Notes under the pieces: generated by a model
The model's input: only the letters and a program-made list of their open reading frames with translations
The model's database searches: none
What the model was told of the DNA's origin: nothing
Shown: piece after piece, positions 10,747 to 22,281 of the stretch
Position numbering within the stretch: position 1 is the stretch's first letter
Layout of the letters: each line of letters starts with the position of its first letter
Position numbers and translations under genes: made by a program
From: Crocodylus rhombifer
Taxonomy: Eukaryota > Chordata > Crocodylia > Crocodylidae
NCBI GenBank assembly: GCA_038503035.1
Contig: JAVSML010024368.1
Location: forward strand, 789,250 to 853,249
Length of the DNA: 64,000 bases
Direction of reading: 5' to 3'

Positions 10747-11010
10747 CTTCAAAATGGCAAATACAACCTGGTCATCATAGAAGAACCTTAGAGAGAATTG
10801 CTCAGGCTCCCCTATAGCAAGACAGAAGAACTGAGTGTGTTCATTCTTCTACCAAAAGACATTGGGGATAAGTCCACAGGTCTGGAACAGGTAAAACCTC
10901 CATTTCTGATAGACCATATGAAGGCCTCTGTAAAACATGGCTGTGAATACATCAATCTCTATGAATGTTTTCAGTTATCTGGACTGTACAGGTAGAAGGT
11001 CACAGAAAAT
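10747..11010 (+). pseudogene. Clade B serpin exon remnant
   Basis: The plus strand encodes QNGKYNLVIIEE, a stop (TAG 10789-10791), then LLRLPYSKTEELSVFILLP and DIGDKSTGLEQ. This matches the conserved ELPY..KELSMFILLPDDI...STGLE block of ovalbumin-type (clade B) serpins, which are intracellular or secreted protease inhibitors. The match ends at cag/gtaaaa (10890/10891). That is a perfect-looking splice donor at the place where clade B genes have their penultimate intron, so the segment is genomic rather than a retrocopy. The following bases to about 11010 would be intron. One exon with a premature stop, inside a LINE, cannot make a serpin. The member is not resolvable. Confidence 0.72.
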
Positions 11011-11421
11011 ACTAGAGCGTCATAATCTTGTCCTTGTTAAACCTCATGAGATTCCTTTTGGTTCAATCCTCCAATTTGTCTAAGTCACTCTGAATCCTAG
11101 CCCTACCCTCCAGCATATCTACTACTCACCCCAGCTTGGTGTCATCTGCAAACTGGCTGAGGGTGCACATTATGCCATCTTCCAAGTTGTTGATGAAGAC
11201 ATTGAACAAGACTGGCCTCAGGACTGACCCCTGGGGCACTCCACTGGATACCAGCTGCCAATTAGACATCGAGTCATTGATTAGTACTCTCTGAGCCCAA
11301 TGCTCCAGCCAATTTTCTATCCACCTTACAGTCCATTCATCCTTAGCTTGCCTGTGAGAATGCTGTGGGAAACCATATCAAAAGTCTCACTAAAATCAAG
11401 GTACACCACATCCACTGGTCT

Positions 11422-12084
11422 CTAAGGCTGTGCAAAACAGGTAATATTCGATTTGACAGCCATGTCGAATATTAAACTGGGTCCCGCTTCGATTTGCCAT
11501 CCGCTTCGAGTCATGGGGTGGTACCTGCGGAGATGATTCAGCATCCCCGAGGTGGTCATGAGCCTTGTTCCCTTGCCCCAGCTCTTTCTGGCTCCGCAGT
11601 GCATGCAGATAGCAAACGCGGGATCATCTGCCAGCTCATAATGATCCCAGACCATGCTAGTACGAGGCCTTTCCCTCTGGTGTGCGAGTGCATCTGTTGA
11701 TGCTGCTGAACTCTCCCCCTCTTCAGCAGTCAGAGGCACAGCAAGAGAAAGAGCAGACTCAGCTGAGCTGCTTGCCTTCACCTGTACAGAGGCACCTTCT
11801 GAAGTGCCTTCTGGGAAAGACCGCGTGGCTTGAAAGGAAAAAACCTGAGAGGTGTCGAGCACAAACTCAGCTGATTCCCCCTGCTTCCCCAGAACTTCCC
11901 TTGCCAGGGAACTGAGATCCAGATCCAGCACCAGCTCTTCTTCTGTTACAGGAAGGCTCAGCATTGGCAATGACACAGGGGTGGAGTGCGCTGCTGTGCT
12001 GGTTGCAGTTATGGTGGGAGAGGTTGTGGCTCCTGTGTCTGGACATGAGAGAGTCTCAGGCACAGGCAGTGGCTCTGGTGGCAC
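11422..12084 (-). CDS. BED zinc-finger protein of hAT element
   Basis: An open frame of 220 residues. Residues 1-140 are Ser/Thr/Pro/Ala/Glu-rich and look disordered. Residues 143-190 form a BED-type finger: a VWDHYEL start, C160 and C163, and H184 and H189 in the signature TSGMLNHLRRYHP. BED fingers bind the DNA ends in hAT transposases. The protein ends soon after the finger, reading through the terminal inverted repeat to a TAG made of the element's last two bases plus the first flanking base. No RNase H-like core is encoded. If expressed it could bind element ends without cutting, that is, act as a repressor; this is inference. The start at 12084 is simply the first ATG. A decayed remnant is equally possible. 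Confidence 0.6.
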   Translation of the reverse strand: MPPEPLPVPETLSCPDTGATTSPTITATSTAAHSTPVSLPMLSLPVTEEELVLDLDLSSLAREVLGKQGESAEFVLDTSQVFSFQATRSFPEGTSEGASVQVKASSSAESALSLAVPLTAEEGESSAASTDALAHQRERPRTSMVWDHYELADDPAFAICMHCGARKSWGKGTRLMTTSGMLNHLRRYHPMTRSGWQIEAGPSLIFDMAVKSNITCFAQP

Positions 12085-13041
12085 TGCTGCTCCCCGCGCT
12101 TTACTGCTTGTAGCAGCCTCATCCCTTGTCGCGGGAGGAAAGAGGCTGCGTCTGAGTTTGGTGGGGGGAGAAACTGCAGCTCTCCCGCTTGCAACCCCAC
12201 TTGCTCCCCTTCATGCAGGCTGGCCAGTGTGGTCACCTGCCTTTCTACCCCACTTCATAATGTGCTCCTTTGTATGTAAACTGGAACCTCTAAGTGTGCT
12301 GTGCGCCACAGATTAGATTTCTGGATGTTATGTAAATGTGTTTGTGTGTATAGATAATATATTGAGAAGCACTGGTGTGGTGGAAAGAATGAATGATGTA
12401 AAAAAATATATATATAAACTAAATTCCTATATATAGAATAGATCCTAGGCTACTACTAACCCTATCCAATTAGTGTAAACTAATATGAAAAGTATTAAAA
12501 TAAAGCACCAAGGTCTCAGAAATCCCTGTTGCTAGCATTGCAAGCAGGGAATCTGTTGAAGATCAGGGTTTCCAGCCGTCGTGGTCTGATGCAGAGGTGC
12601 TGGAGAACACCAGCAGCTCAGAACCTGACCCTGAGGCAGAAAGCAGGGGAGCTGAAAAACTGCTGCCTTGTATGCATTTTCTCTGACCCTCCCCCAGAGC
12701 ACTGGGATTGGAAGGGACCTCAGAGAATGCTGACAGGTCACTGGCCAGCCACACATGTCAGTCATGAAAGCACTCCTTCCCCCTCTCCCCCTCCCTCCAC
12801 TTACTTTCCTTTTTTCCCCCCCCCACAGGGAATCCAGTATAGGCAAGTTGAATATTCGACCCTTGTCGAATATTCAACCCGTGCTGTTAATATTTGACTT
12901 GCGCTGTTAATATTCAACATCTAGTATTCGATTCGACAGCTATTCAACCAGCTGCTATTCAACTCGACTTTCACTTTTCAAGGTCGAATATGTCAAATAT
13001 TTGTCGAATCGAATATTAAATTGAAGGTTTGCACAGCCCTA
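11423..13041 (-). mobile_element. Non-autonomous hAT transposon with BED finger
   Basis: A 1619-bp element inserted in the CR1 RT region. The ends are taaggctgtgcaaaac and the inverted gtttgcacagcccta. Flanking 8-bp target duplications are ctggtctc (11415-11422) and ttggtctc (13042-13049), diagnostic of the hAT superfamily. Subterminal regions are dense in tcgaatatt-type repeats, especially 12845-13015, which are likely transposase-binding sites. The only coding region is the BED-domain ORF (next entry). The transposase catalytic and dimerisation domains are absent, apparently through internal deletion. Confidence 0.88.
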
Positions 13042-14210
13042 TTGGTCTCCCTGTATCTGCAGAGCCAATCAGCTCATCACAGAAGGCAATCAGGTTGGTC
13101 AGGCATGACTTGCCCTTGGTGAATCCATGCTGACTGTTCCTAATCACCGTCTCTTCCAAGAGCTTAGAAATTGATCTTTGAGGATCTGCTCCATGATTTT
13201 TTCAGGGACTGATGTGAGGCTGACTGGTCTGTAGTTCCCTGGATCTTCCTTTTCCTTCTTCTTAAATATAGGCATTATGTTTGCCCTTTTCCAATCATCT
13301 GGGACCTCTCCTGATTGCCGTGAGTTTTCATAGATGATGGCCAATGGCTCTGAAATCACATCAGCCAACTACCTCAACACCCTCAGGTGCATCCCATCTG
13401 GCCCCATGGACTTGTACAGATCCAGCTTTTCTAAGTAGTCCCTAACCAGTTCTTTCACCACTGAGGGCTGCACACCTCCTCCCCAAACTGTGCTGCTGAG
13501 TGCAGTAGTCTGGGAGCTGACCTTGCCTGTGAAGACTGAGGCAAAATAGGCATTGAATACTTCAGCCTTTTCTGCATCTTCTGTCACAAAGTTGCCTTCC
13601 TTATTCAGTAAGGGACCCACACTTTCCCTGATCCTCCTCTTGCTACCAACGTACTTGTAGAAACCCTTATTGTTACCCTTCACATCCCTTGCTAGCTGCG
13701 ATTCCAGTTGTGCTTTGGCCTTCCTGACTTCATCCCTGCATACACAAGCAACACTCTTATGTTCTTCCCTAGTTATTTGTCCAAGTTCCCACTTTTTATA
13801 AGCTTCCTTTTTGTGATTTAATTTACTGAAGATTTCTCTCCTAAGCCAAGCTGGTCTTCTGCCATACTTGCTAGTTTTCCTGCACAGGAGGATGGTTTGT
13901 TCCTGCACTCTCAGTAAGGCTTCCTTCAAGTACAGCCTGCTGTCCTGGACTCCTCTCCCCCTCAGTCTGGCTTCCCAGGGGATCCTGCCCATGAGTTCCT
14001 TGAGTGAGTCAGTCTGCTTTTCTGGGCCCAGGGTCCTTACTGTTCTGCTTTTTATCCTTCCTTTCCTCATGATCCTGAACTCTATCATCTCATGGTCACT
14101 GCTGCCCAAGTTGCCATCCCCTACCACATTACCCACCAATTCTTCCCTATTTGTGAGCAGCAGGTCCTGAGCAGGATCTGAGTGGGACAACATGCAGGTC
14201 TTCCAATTAT

Positions 14211-16442
14211 TGGGGAAGCATGATAACCACCAGCTATTAGTCAAACAGTACTCCTTTCCCTCAGTTTCAAATAGTCATTTGGCATATTTTTCCTTTGTGT
14301 ATAGAACTTGGATTTATACAGAATTTAGACACTTCCCAGATGGAATGGATCACAACAAAGCTGAACTGGGTGGCCATTCTGGATTGTAGTCAGGCCAAGT
14401 CTAGTTTTCTAAAGAGCCTTTCAGGACAAAATAGAGAAACTTAAGGAAACAAGACTTCTTGACAGTCCTGTGGCCATTGTGCAATGTGGAATAGTTTTGT
14501 GTTTAGTGGTTGGATGCCTAAAAACCACATAAATGCCACTTGGAGGTCTTAGAGGCAGAAAAGGTTCTGCCCTAGCAAGTGAAGGAAAATTACAGGAGTG
14601 GATCTAGAGATGAATCCCATATATCATCTGAACCCACGCAGTTTCAGAAAAAGTAATGAGCTCCAGATCTCACTCCAATTATTTTTTTTTCCTTTAAGAG
14701 GAAAAATATTAATAGTAGACATAGATATCTGAATATGAATTGGCATGTCTGCCTATTGCTGCATGTCTTAAAGAAGAAGCACAACTGAAATAGTTTGTGG
14801 CTTCATTTACCTAATCCAGATAAACATTTATAGCCAAATCTTTTAGGTATTAATTACATAAAATTCCCTCTGACATCAAAATGCCTTTAGGATTTGGCAC
14901 TAACAACTTTCAAATTAGTATGATAGATATTCTTCACACCTTGCAAAAGAAGTAATAAGGGGAAGAAGATTCAGGAAAATGGAGGCTATATTATTTTCAT
15001 TTTTGTTTATGAATTGAGTTCTCCAAAAATTAACATTTGTAGTGCCAATTTTTTTTTAAAAGCTCTGTAGTTTTCATTTTGCCTAGAAATATTTTTTCTT
15101 CCTATGTACAGTATTAAATTCATTTGTAATTTTCTTTTGGTATGATATATGTCCCATTTGCACCATAGAATACGGCATTTTCAGTATTCCCAAATATACA
15201 AAGATTGGTACGATATAGTTAGAGATACATGAACTTCAAATTAGGGAAAAACAATAAAACTGTTATTCATTAATACATTATCTGCAGGTGAAACTTAGTG
15301 CTGGTAAAGGGTAATGTATCAACAACCCTGGAACTAAAGTGTTATGTTTGGACTCTGAACAGATTCAGTACACTCAGAAGCCATTGTATAGAATTCCATA
15401 CACTGCCAGATCTCAATACAAATCTGCACTTCTTGGATTGAGAGTTTTTTCCTTTCTCTCTTCAACTTCTTTCCTAAAATAGTGAAAATACCAATTAGAC
15501 TCCTGTATACCAGGAATTGAACTGATCCCACACTTTACATACACTAGACTACCAGCTATATAGTACACAGGATATCCCTCTTGACTGTCTGTACAGCTTA
15601 CTGCTTCCTTCATTGTCAGGGAATGGGTTAGTTAAGTTATTGGAAAACAGATGTTAATGTTTCAGTGTGAGCAGCCTGCCCTGAAGTTATGTTTCCTTTG
15701 CAGTTGGAGATGTGATTGTAACACATGTAGACACTTGAGTTAGTTTTCATCTAGCTATCTCAAGAAACAATGGAAATTAAGCCATCATTGTTTGGGCTTC
15801 AGCATATTCTTAGCCACCTGAGTACCCTGAATGCTGAATAGACTTCTACAGACAGTGCCACCTTGGCTTCATTTCTGTTGGCATTCGAGCTAGCTAGCTA
15901 GCTTAAAACTGTATCTGAACATGTTACAATCACGCCTCCAATACCCCTTAAACAAGAATATACACATTTTGCAAAGCCAACCTGCCACCTTCCTACTCTG
16001 CTGAATTCTCTTCATGAATATAGTTTGTACCTAACAAAGTGAAGGATACATTGTCCAACCAATCCATGTTAGAAGTATTAGTGGAAAGTATAATCTAACC
16101 TAGTTATATACGTTTTCCCAGCACAGCTGTATTATGGCTTGGTACTATCCTTGCTTATGAGCCAAACTGTGTTAGAAAGCATTTTGGATGGATCCTTTGC
16201 TTGCCAATTGCAGGGCAAATGCAGAGATCTGCATGATTTTGTCTTTTTTTCTCAATGTGCTTCCATACTAAGGGCCTTGTCACGTACTAATTTTGGGTAG
16301 CTCCTAGAGTTCTTAACACCTAGATTATCTGCACATTAACACCTTAAGATGGTTGTAAGCACTTTTTATGGGCCTCAAAGTTATGCCACTCCAAGGCACA
16401 ATTATCTCAGATCTGTGTTATCCGGCTTATGTTACATTAAGG
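14211..16442. other. No gene or clear repeat seen
   Basis: AT-rich DNA without a recognised repeat. The short frames near 15334-15613 carry no domain. A self-complementary gagctagctagctagctt lies at about 15889. Confidence 0.45.
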
Positions 16443-17830
16443 CAGGGGTGGGCAAATATTTTGGGTGGAGGGCCGCTTACTTAGTTTCGGCAGGCTGTCG
16501 AGGGCTGCATGGGTAGCCCTGCCCCTTGACAGGTGCCCCACTCCCTGGTCACCATCTTGGGACCAATGTCCCAATACCTTGGGAACAATGTCTCAGGGCC
16601 AGCACCAGTAGGGCCCAAAGCAGGGCACAGGCTGGGAGGGGTCTGTGGAGCTGGGCTGGACTACACCAGCAGGGAGAGTGGGGAGCTGGCCCAGTTCCAT
16701 AGAGCCCCTGCCAGCCGGGACCTTGTGCTCCTGCCACCCTGCTCTGGGCACCACCAGCACTGGGCCCGGGACACCGATGTGGGCCCCGTGCTCCTGCTGG
16801 CTTCTGTACTTACTCACTCCCAGTGCCTCCCAAGCCCCACAGTACAAGCAGGGGCAACACACAGCCCCAACCTCCTGCTTGCCAGCAGGAAAGAAGCTGG
16901 TGCTGAGTGCATGGAAAAGTGGCCCCTCGCCTGCCCCATGGCCAGCACTCCCTGCTGCAGGTGCTCACAGCCACATGGGGCTGTCTGGAGCAGGCACAGG
17001 CAGCCCCATGTGGGCTGCAAGTGGCTATAATGTGGGGTACTGGTCAGGGGTGAGCGAGGGGCCACTTTTCCCTGTGCTCAACACCAGCTTGTAACCCGCC
17101 CCTGCTGCCAGCCTGGGCTGTGTGCTGGGCAGTGTTGTCTGCAGCTGCCCACCTGGAGCTCACACACTGGGCAGCCCACAGGCGGCAGTGGCAAACACTG
17201 CTTGGCACAGCAAGTGGGGGTGCTGCAGCTGCTGCCACCATGCAGCCCCAGTGGGTGAGCCTGGGGCTGGTGTGGGACCCAGGCTGGAAGTGGGGCCGGG
17301 TTACAAGCTGGTGCTGAGTGTGAGGGGGGAAAAGTGACCCCTCACCCACCCCATGCCTGATGCCCCATGCTGCAGCCATTCACAGCCCGTGTGGGGCTGC
17401 CTGTGCCTGCTCCAGACACCCCCATGTGGGCTGTGAGTGGCTGCAGCAGGGAGCACCAGCCACAGGGCAGGGGAGGGGCCACTTTCTTCTGCTCCAGGAA
17501 GGAGCAGGGAAGAAGCCTGGGGAAAATCTGAGCACTGGGGGGGGGTGGAAGTGGCCCTTCCCCTGCCCCATGGCCGGTGTTCCTTGCTGCAGCCGCTTAT
17601 AGCCTGTGCAGGGCTGTCCGAAGCAGGCACAGGCAGCCCCACACAGGCTGCAAGCGGCTGCAGCGTGGAGCATTAGGCACAGAGCTGCTTCCCCCCTCCC
17701 TTCCCCCCCCCGCACTCAGCTTTTCCCCAGGCCACTTTTCCCCGGGCTCCTTCCCTGCCCAGGGTCCTCCGCTGCCCTTCCCCACACCTTACCTGCAGTT
17801 CCAGCACAGGGCAGCCATGTGGTCCCAGGC
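16443..17830. mobile_element. GC-rich hAT-like element, right end unclear
   Basis: The left end caggggtgggcaaatatttt and the following gagggctgcatgggtagccc recur almost unchanged at 26469-26560. The caggggtgggcaaa start is typical of Charlie-like hAT elements. I could not find a matching right terminus, so the end is approximate. The interior is a GC-rich array of alternating inverted repeats (next entry). The many overlapping open frames here are composition artefacts. Confidence 0.55.
16895..17690. repeat. Array of alternating inverted repeats
   Basis: A chain of hairpin-forming units. The clearest pairs 16895-16983 with 17001-17089 (89-nt arms, 17-nt loop; agctggtgctgag faces ctcaacaccagct). 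Positions 17062-17104 also pair with about 17293-17340. Further pairs are about 17302-17396 with 17408-17490, and 17553-17618 with 17629-17680. The unit core is acagccacatggggctg / cagccccatgtgggctg. Confidence 0.7.
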
Positions 17831-17920
17831 TATGGGTATGTGATCATCTGTCCAGATCCTTGTAGGGTACTTGTACAAATAATGGGGATTTATTCCTCAG
17901 GGTTTTATTCTATGCCTCCT

Positions 17921-17965
17921 AAATTGAAATGGTGGGTCTTTAACTGAAACCCACCATTTCAATTT
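17921..17965. repeat. Perfect 17-bp hairpin
   Basis: The arms aaattgaaatggtgggt (17921-17937) and acccaccatttcaattt (17949-17965) are exact reverse complements around an 11-nt loop. No coding context. It could be the centre of a foldback element or an inverted duplication. Confidence 0.85.
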
Positions 17966-17982
17966 TTCCATCATATTACAGA

Positions 17983-18355
17983 AAGGGACCTAATCCTTTT
18001 TTTTTTTTTTTGTCAGAGCCAAGTCCTGCACATGGTTTGGGGTGAGCTGCTGGCAGGCTGAGTGGCCCCTGAGCTGTAGGGGGCTCTGGTCCTTTCCTCT
18101 GAGGTGGCAGTGCCCCCTGGGGCCATGCAGGTGGGCTGCTAGCAGAGCAGGTGCTGCCCCAGCTCAGAGGTAGCACCGGGCCTAATCCAACTATTCCATG
18201 AGCCCACCTGGGGAGCAGCACCTGGTGGGTTTCCAGCAAGCAGGCTCAGGGAAGAGTTGGATTGTGCTGGTTGCAATAATGCAGCTGTCAGCTCACACCC
18301 TTGCCACAGGAGAGGTAGGCAGGCTCTGCAGAAAAGAAGGATCAGGCCCCTCAAG
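17983..18355. mobile_element. Possible MITE with ggaycwggcc-type ends
   Basis: The left end agggacctaatcctttttt (about 17984) and the right end agaaggatcaggccc (about 18339-18353) are imperfect inverted copies. A 15-nt T run at about 17998-18012 follows the left end. The GC-rich interior shows no gene. Weak evidence; the limits are approximate. Confidence 0.3.
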
Positions 18356-18715
18356 AAATGGGGTGCTGGAAGCCCAGGTGGACTCGGAGAAGCATTGGAT
18401 CAGGTGCCTTCAGCACCCCGTGCACCATCTGTGCCACCTTCTTCCACTGCAAGCAAACCCAGCCGTCCTGCCACCTTTCTGTGCTGCCCCAGGGGCAAGC
18501 CAGCCCATTCCCAGGTGGCCCCAGGCATCCTGCCAGTCGCAGGAACCTGCAGAGGAGAGAAGCAGTGAGGGACCCAGTCTTTTATCTGCAGAGCCTGCCT
18601 GCCTCTCCCGTGCTAACAGCTGCATTGTTGCAATTTGCAACGTTGCAAACTAAACTACATTGGGATGTAGCTTAGCTTGCAACGATGCAAACTCATTTGA
18701 AACTCCAAAATTCTT

Positions 18716-18802
18716 GCACTTGTACAGCGTGATGCTGTTAAGTCACACAAAGTGACATTTTTTGTCACATGTACATGGTAATGGCATCATGTGTACAAGT
18801 GC
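18716..18802. repeat. Inverted repeat, 19-20-nt arms
   Basis: gcacttgtacagcgtgatgc (18716-18735) faces gcatcatgtgtacaagtgc (18784-18802), with a nested gtcacacaaagtgacat / ttgtcacatg palindrome between them. It looks like a small foldback element of about 90 bp. Confidence 0.55.
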
Positions 18803-19619
18803 CCATAGAACTGAGCAGTTTCTGCTACAAAGATGAACACAAAAGTTAAGAGAGATTTTTGGACTTCGAGCTCAGTTTTCCCTCACAGATGAATATAAAT
18901 AATTTGTGTTGGCTTCTGTTGAAGTCACTTACTTCTTTCAATGGAAAAACGGTCTCCTAAGAATGGGTTATAGCCTAACTGGTGGAGAACTAGCTGGGTA
19001 GTTTTCCCAATTCTCTTTTTACCTAGGCATAGTACCTGTGATCCTGTTAAAAAAAAGTAGTTTGACAAAAAGAGCACCGCAAAATGTACAATTTGCAGTT
19101 GTGCTGTTAAAATACACTCAAAATCCAATGGAAGCAGCTGTGCTTGCCAGCCTCCAGTCAGCAATGCAAACTGTGGCCAAGTGCTGCTTCTCACTTAGCA
19201 GGCCAAATTCATACACTGTGTAAACAGGTACATTTCCTTTTACACTAACTGCAGAAGTACTTGCTTATACCAAGACCAAATTTGGCCCTGTTTTTTTGTA
19301 ACACCATCCCAAATGCATTACGAACATGTAATGTGTCACTCAGTCATCACCCCACAAGAAGTATGTCACAGGAAAACACCTGGGGCTCAGAGTCTGTGTG
19401 TCTGTCTTAAATGGTGTAACCATTTCTAAATATTGTGAGGTTGTTAGCCACCTTTGTCTGAAGCCAAGCAGAAGGCATAGTAGAGATGCACCTTCTAGAC
19501 TAACTAAATCAGTGGTGCACATTATGTTTGAAAGATATTGTGTTGTAGAGACAACAGGCAAGCCAACATAGCAGTGATTTTCTAACAAATCCCTCACAGC
19601 TTGATCTATTTTGCTGTAT
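18803..19619. other. No gene or clear repeat seen
   Basis: Ordinary sequence with no supported feature. Confidence 0.4.
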
Positions 19620-19682
19620 GCTATAGATGTGGATATAGATGTAGATGTAGATACAGATGCAGTTATTGATATAGATATAAAC
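19620..19682. repeat. gatata/gatgta microsatellite
   Basis: Imperfect hexamer array (gatgtggatatagatgtaga and variants). Chance open frames rich in Ile, Tyr, Ser and Thr arise from it on the minus strand. Confidence 0.75.
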
Positions 19683-22281
19683 ACAAAAGGTGAGATGGAG
19701 TATAAATATGGATATATATTTTGGCCTTTTTAGAAGGAAACACATTCCATGGTAGTTAGTGGCAATAGCTCATCAGGACAGCCAGCTACTGGCTGAGTCA
19801 GTCTAGTGGGGAAAAATGGTTTAATATGCTGAACTTGGGAAGCATGTAAACCTATCGATACAGCAGAATTTTGTATAAATCCAGTGAGCCCTTTTTAATC
19901 GTAAAACCAAATATGTTAAAATATTAGCTATCTTCCTTCAGACCCCTGATCTTTTGCCAGGGTTTTCCCATCAACTCAAGTTTGGGAAGGATTTAATCAA
20001 TCAGAATCTCTGAATTGCTTTGTCCTTTATGACTTCCACAATGCAGATAGTGCAGTTCCATGTCATATCCTATCTATGTATATCAATGGTTTTGACCTGC
20101 TAACTGCTATAATAATTCTAAGTGCGTACTTTTCCAATAGCAAAGTTGCATACTATCAGTTTGCATAAATGTAGTATATATAAAATTTAAATGCTGCAAA
20201 AGGAGTGTTTAAAAAAAGCACTCAACACTGTTGAAAAGAAACACCGAAGTGGGTTTTCTGTGCCTTCATCCTCTCACCCGTACAGTTTTAACGCTATCAA
20301 AACATGGAACTAAACCTGATATAAAACAGGTATAAATGAGAGAAGAGTCAAGGTCTTAATGTTAAAGCTTAAAATTAAATGTATCATATGAGAAACTGAT
20401 TCTTAAAATGTAATGCCTGTTTAGGAAAAATGATTAAATTCTCCGGTATCCTGTTGGGTTCTCATGTGTCCCTTTTCCAACCCCTCCCCCCCTGCATTTT
20501 GTTTCCTTTCAAGACAAAGCACTGTGATAAGGAGAGTGCAGTGCCCTGGAGAAGAGCGGTTAGGGCGAGAATTCTGGAGCTGGTCTCCCTGCTCTGCAGC
20601 CTGAAATGAAACTCTGAGAGCCCACAGCTTCTGCAAAGGCGGGGGAGGGTTAACCTCATTTTACTCAGTAGTGATAAGTGATAAGATGCTGCATTAACTG
20701 AGGTGTAAGAGGAGCTCAGTTCAACTAGAGAACAATGACAACAGATGTGCGTATGCAAACATGTGCAGGTATTACTGAGAAGTGCAGGAGCTTACATAAG
20801 AGAGCCCTCATGAAGTCTTACTTCAGCTTAGATTTGCTGTAGCCCAGACCCAGATTTCATGACCCAACTAGATAGGCCGTGAAATTTAGGATGGATATTG
20901 CCACTGCTAGTTGTGTTGGATTAATGAAATAGACTGTGGGACAAAGAGAGTGTAAGGTAGATGATTAAAGACTGTGGTCATTTCTTAACAATTTACGCTA
21001 CCTGTCAAAAAGGGGAAAAATTAAATGAGAGTAGAAGTAAAAATGTTTTTATTTCTCGGTCTTAGTCATTAAATATGTTTGCAGCTTTAAAAAAATGCAG
21101 TACTAGACAAATGTAATAAACTCTTAAGGCTGTATTTCTTTGTGTATGTATTTACAGACATGCACCCCTTCTAACCTCCTCTAACTGAGAGTGAAATCCT
21201 GTTCACTACGGTACTCCACTCCACAGATTATCAGAAACACAAATTCTCTAAACTAGAGTAGCCTCTGAGGGCTGGTTTCTGATGTCGCACTAAGCATGAT
21301 AAGAATGCCATTGACGTCAGTAGAGTCATCATCAGGGAGAATGGCAGCCCTGCTTTTGAAACCACACCAAGCAGTTTCAGTTCTTTTGAAAATTAAAAGC
21401 CGGTGTTAGGGGGAGGGAGGGAGGCAAGGAGGAAAGTAGTGGCTCCAGCTAACTCTCCAATTTCTTCTGCATTTCCTGTAAATATAAAACCCAACCTTGC
21501 TGCAGTGTTTTGCTGAAGGAAATTAAAAGTCACCGTAGGAAAAAAAGATGATTTAATTTAGCTGGAATTTTTATTTTCTAGGAAAATAAACCATGCCACC
21601 CATGAGCTGGATATAGGCTCCAGACCACTAAACAAAAAACAAGCTACTTGAACTTATTTTTTTTTGTGCCGAATCAAAGAGAATTAGCACAAGCCTATGT
21701 GCATAGCTGGTTACTAAGAAAAAATATATGAAGTATGATAAGCTCCTCAAAATTGTGGCAGTGCAGTATTGTTTTTCAATTTGTATTTTGTTTACTATAA
21801 AATAAAAGTCTATAGGATTTGTGTAGAGGAGTAGCTATATGTGATATTTCATTTTATCATATGTTCTCTGTCTTTTGGTACAAATGTAAGATGTAGTATT
21901 ACAGAACAAGAGCACTAATCAGAAAAGTTGTACAAATTATGAAAATATACTGTTGGTTGGAATTATCTTCTCAAATAGACTGGACTGTAATTTTTTTTCG
22001 GTGAAGTATCAAAAACAGATTACTTTAAATATGTCACCAGAACAGCTCTTGATTTTACAGTCCGGTCTGACAACACCTGAAACCTTTGCTGTCATTCTGA
22101 TATTTTTTCCATATGCATAGTTTTATTGGACTGCAGAAGAGAAAGTTGTTTTCAAGATTCTGGTAAATTCCGGCATTTGGTAGTAGGAAAAATGGATGAT
22201 TGCATTTTAATTAGAATAGCCTTAACAAACATCGTCACAGCTATTAAGTCAGTGGTTGCTGTACTCTCACTTAGGGCAAAG
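19683..22281. other. Long repeat-poor stretch
   Basis: About 2.6 kb with no recognised transposon, RNA gene or coding exon. A purine-rich patch (gggggagggagggaggcaag) lies near 21410. Ancestral unique DNA is likely. Confidence 0.4.

Larger units (their letters stand above)
10431..14210 (-). mobile_element. CR1 LINE, minus strand, twice interrupted
   Basis: The 3' tail (atcatagaatcatagg on the plus strand) lies at 10431, and the element reads leftward from about 14210. In coding order it holds the end of the endonuclease domain (GSSDHEMIEF), the linker and the RT fingers ([20 protein letters not shown]). Next come motif A (VVYLDFSETFDMVSH), motif B (SGVPQGSVLRPVLFN) and motif C (FADDTKL, plus-strand 11141-11152), then the C-terminal tail. 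Two foreign segments interrupt it: a serpin exon (about 10750-11010, replacing roughly 500 bp of CR1) and a hAT transposon (11423-13041). The 5' end is truncated and several stops are present. Confidence 0.88.

Noticed and set aside
10798..10995. Short ORF as an intact small gene
   Set aside because: The serpin similarity begins upstream of the apparent start, is broken by a stop, and ends at a splice donor; it is a decayed exon.
16533..17843. Many ORFs up to 165 residues
   Set aside because: Artefacts of GC-rich inverted repeats, with the same DNA open in several frames.
17998..18012. Poly-T run as the tail of a processed pseudogene
   Set aside because: No coding similarity next to it; inverted end motifs fit a MITE better.
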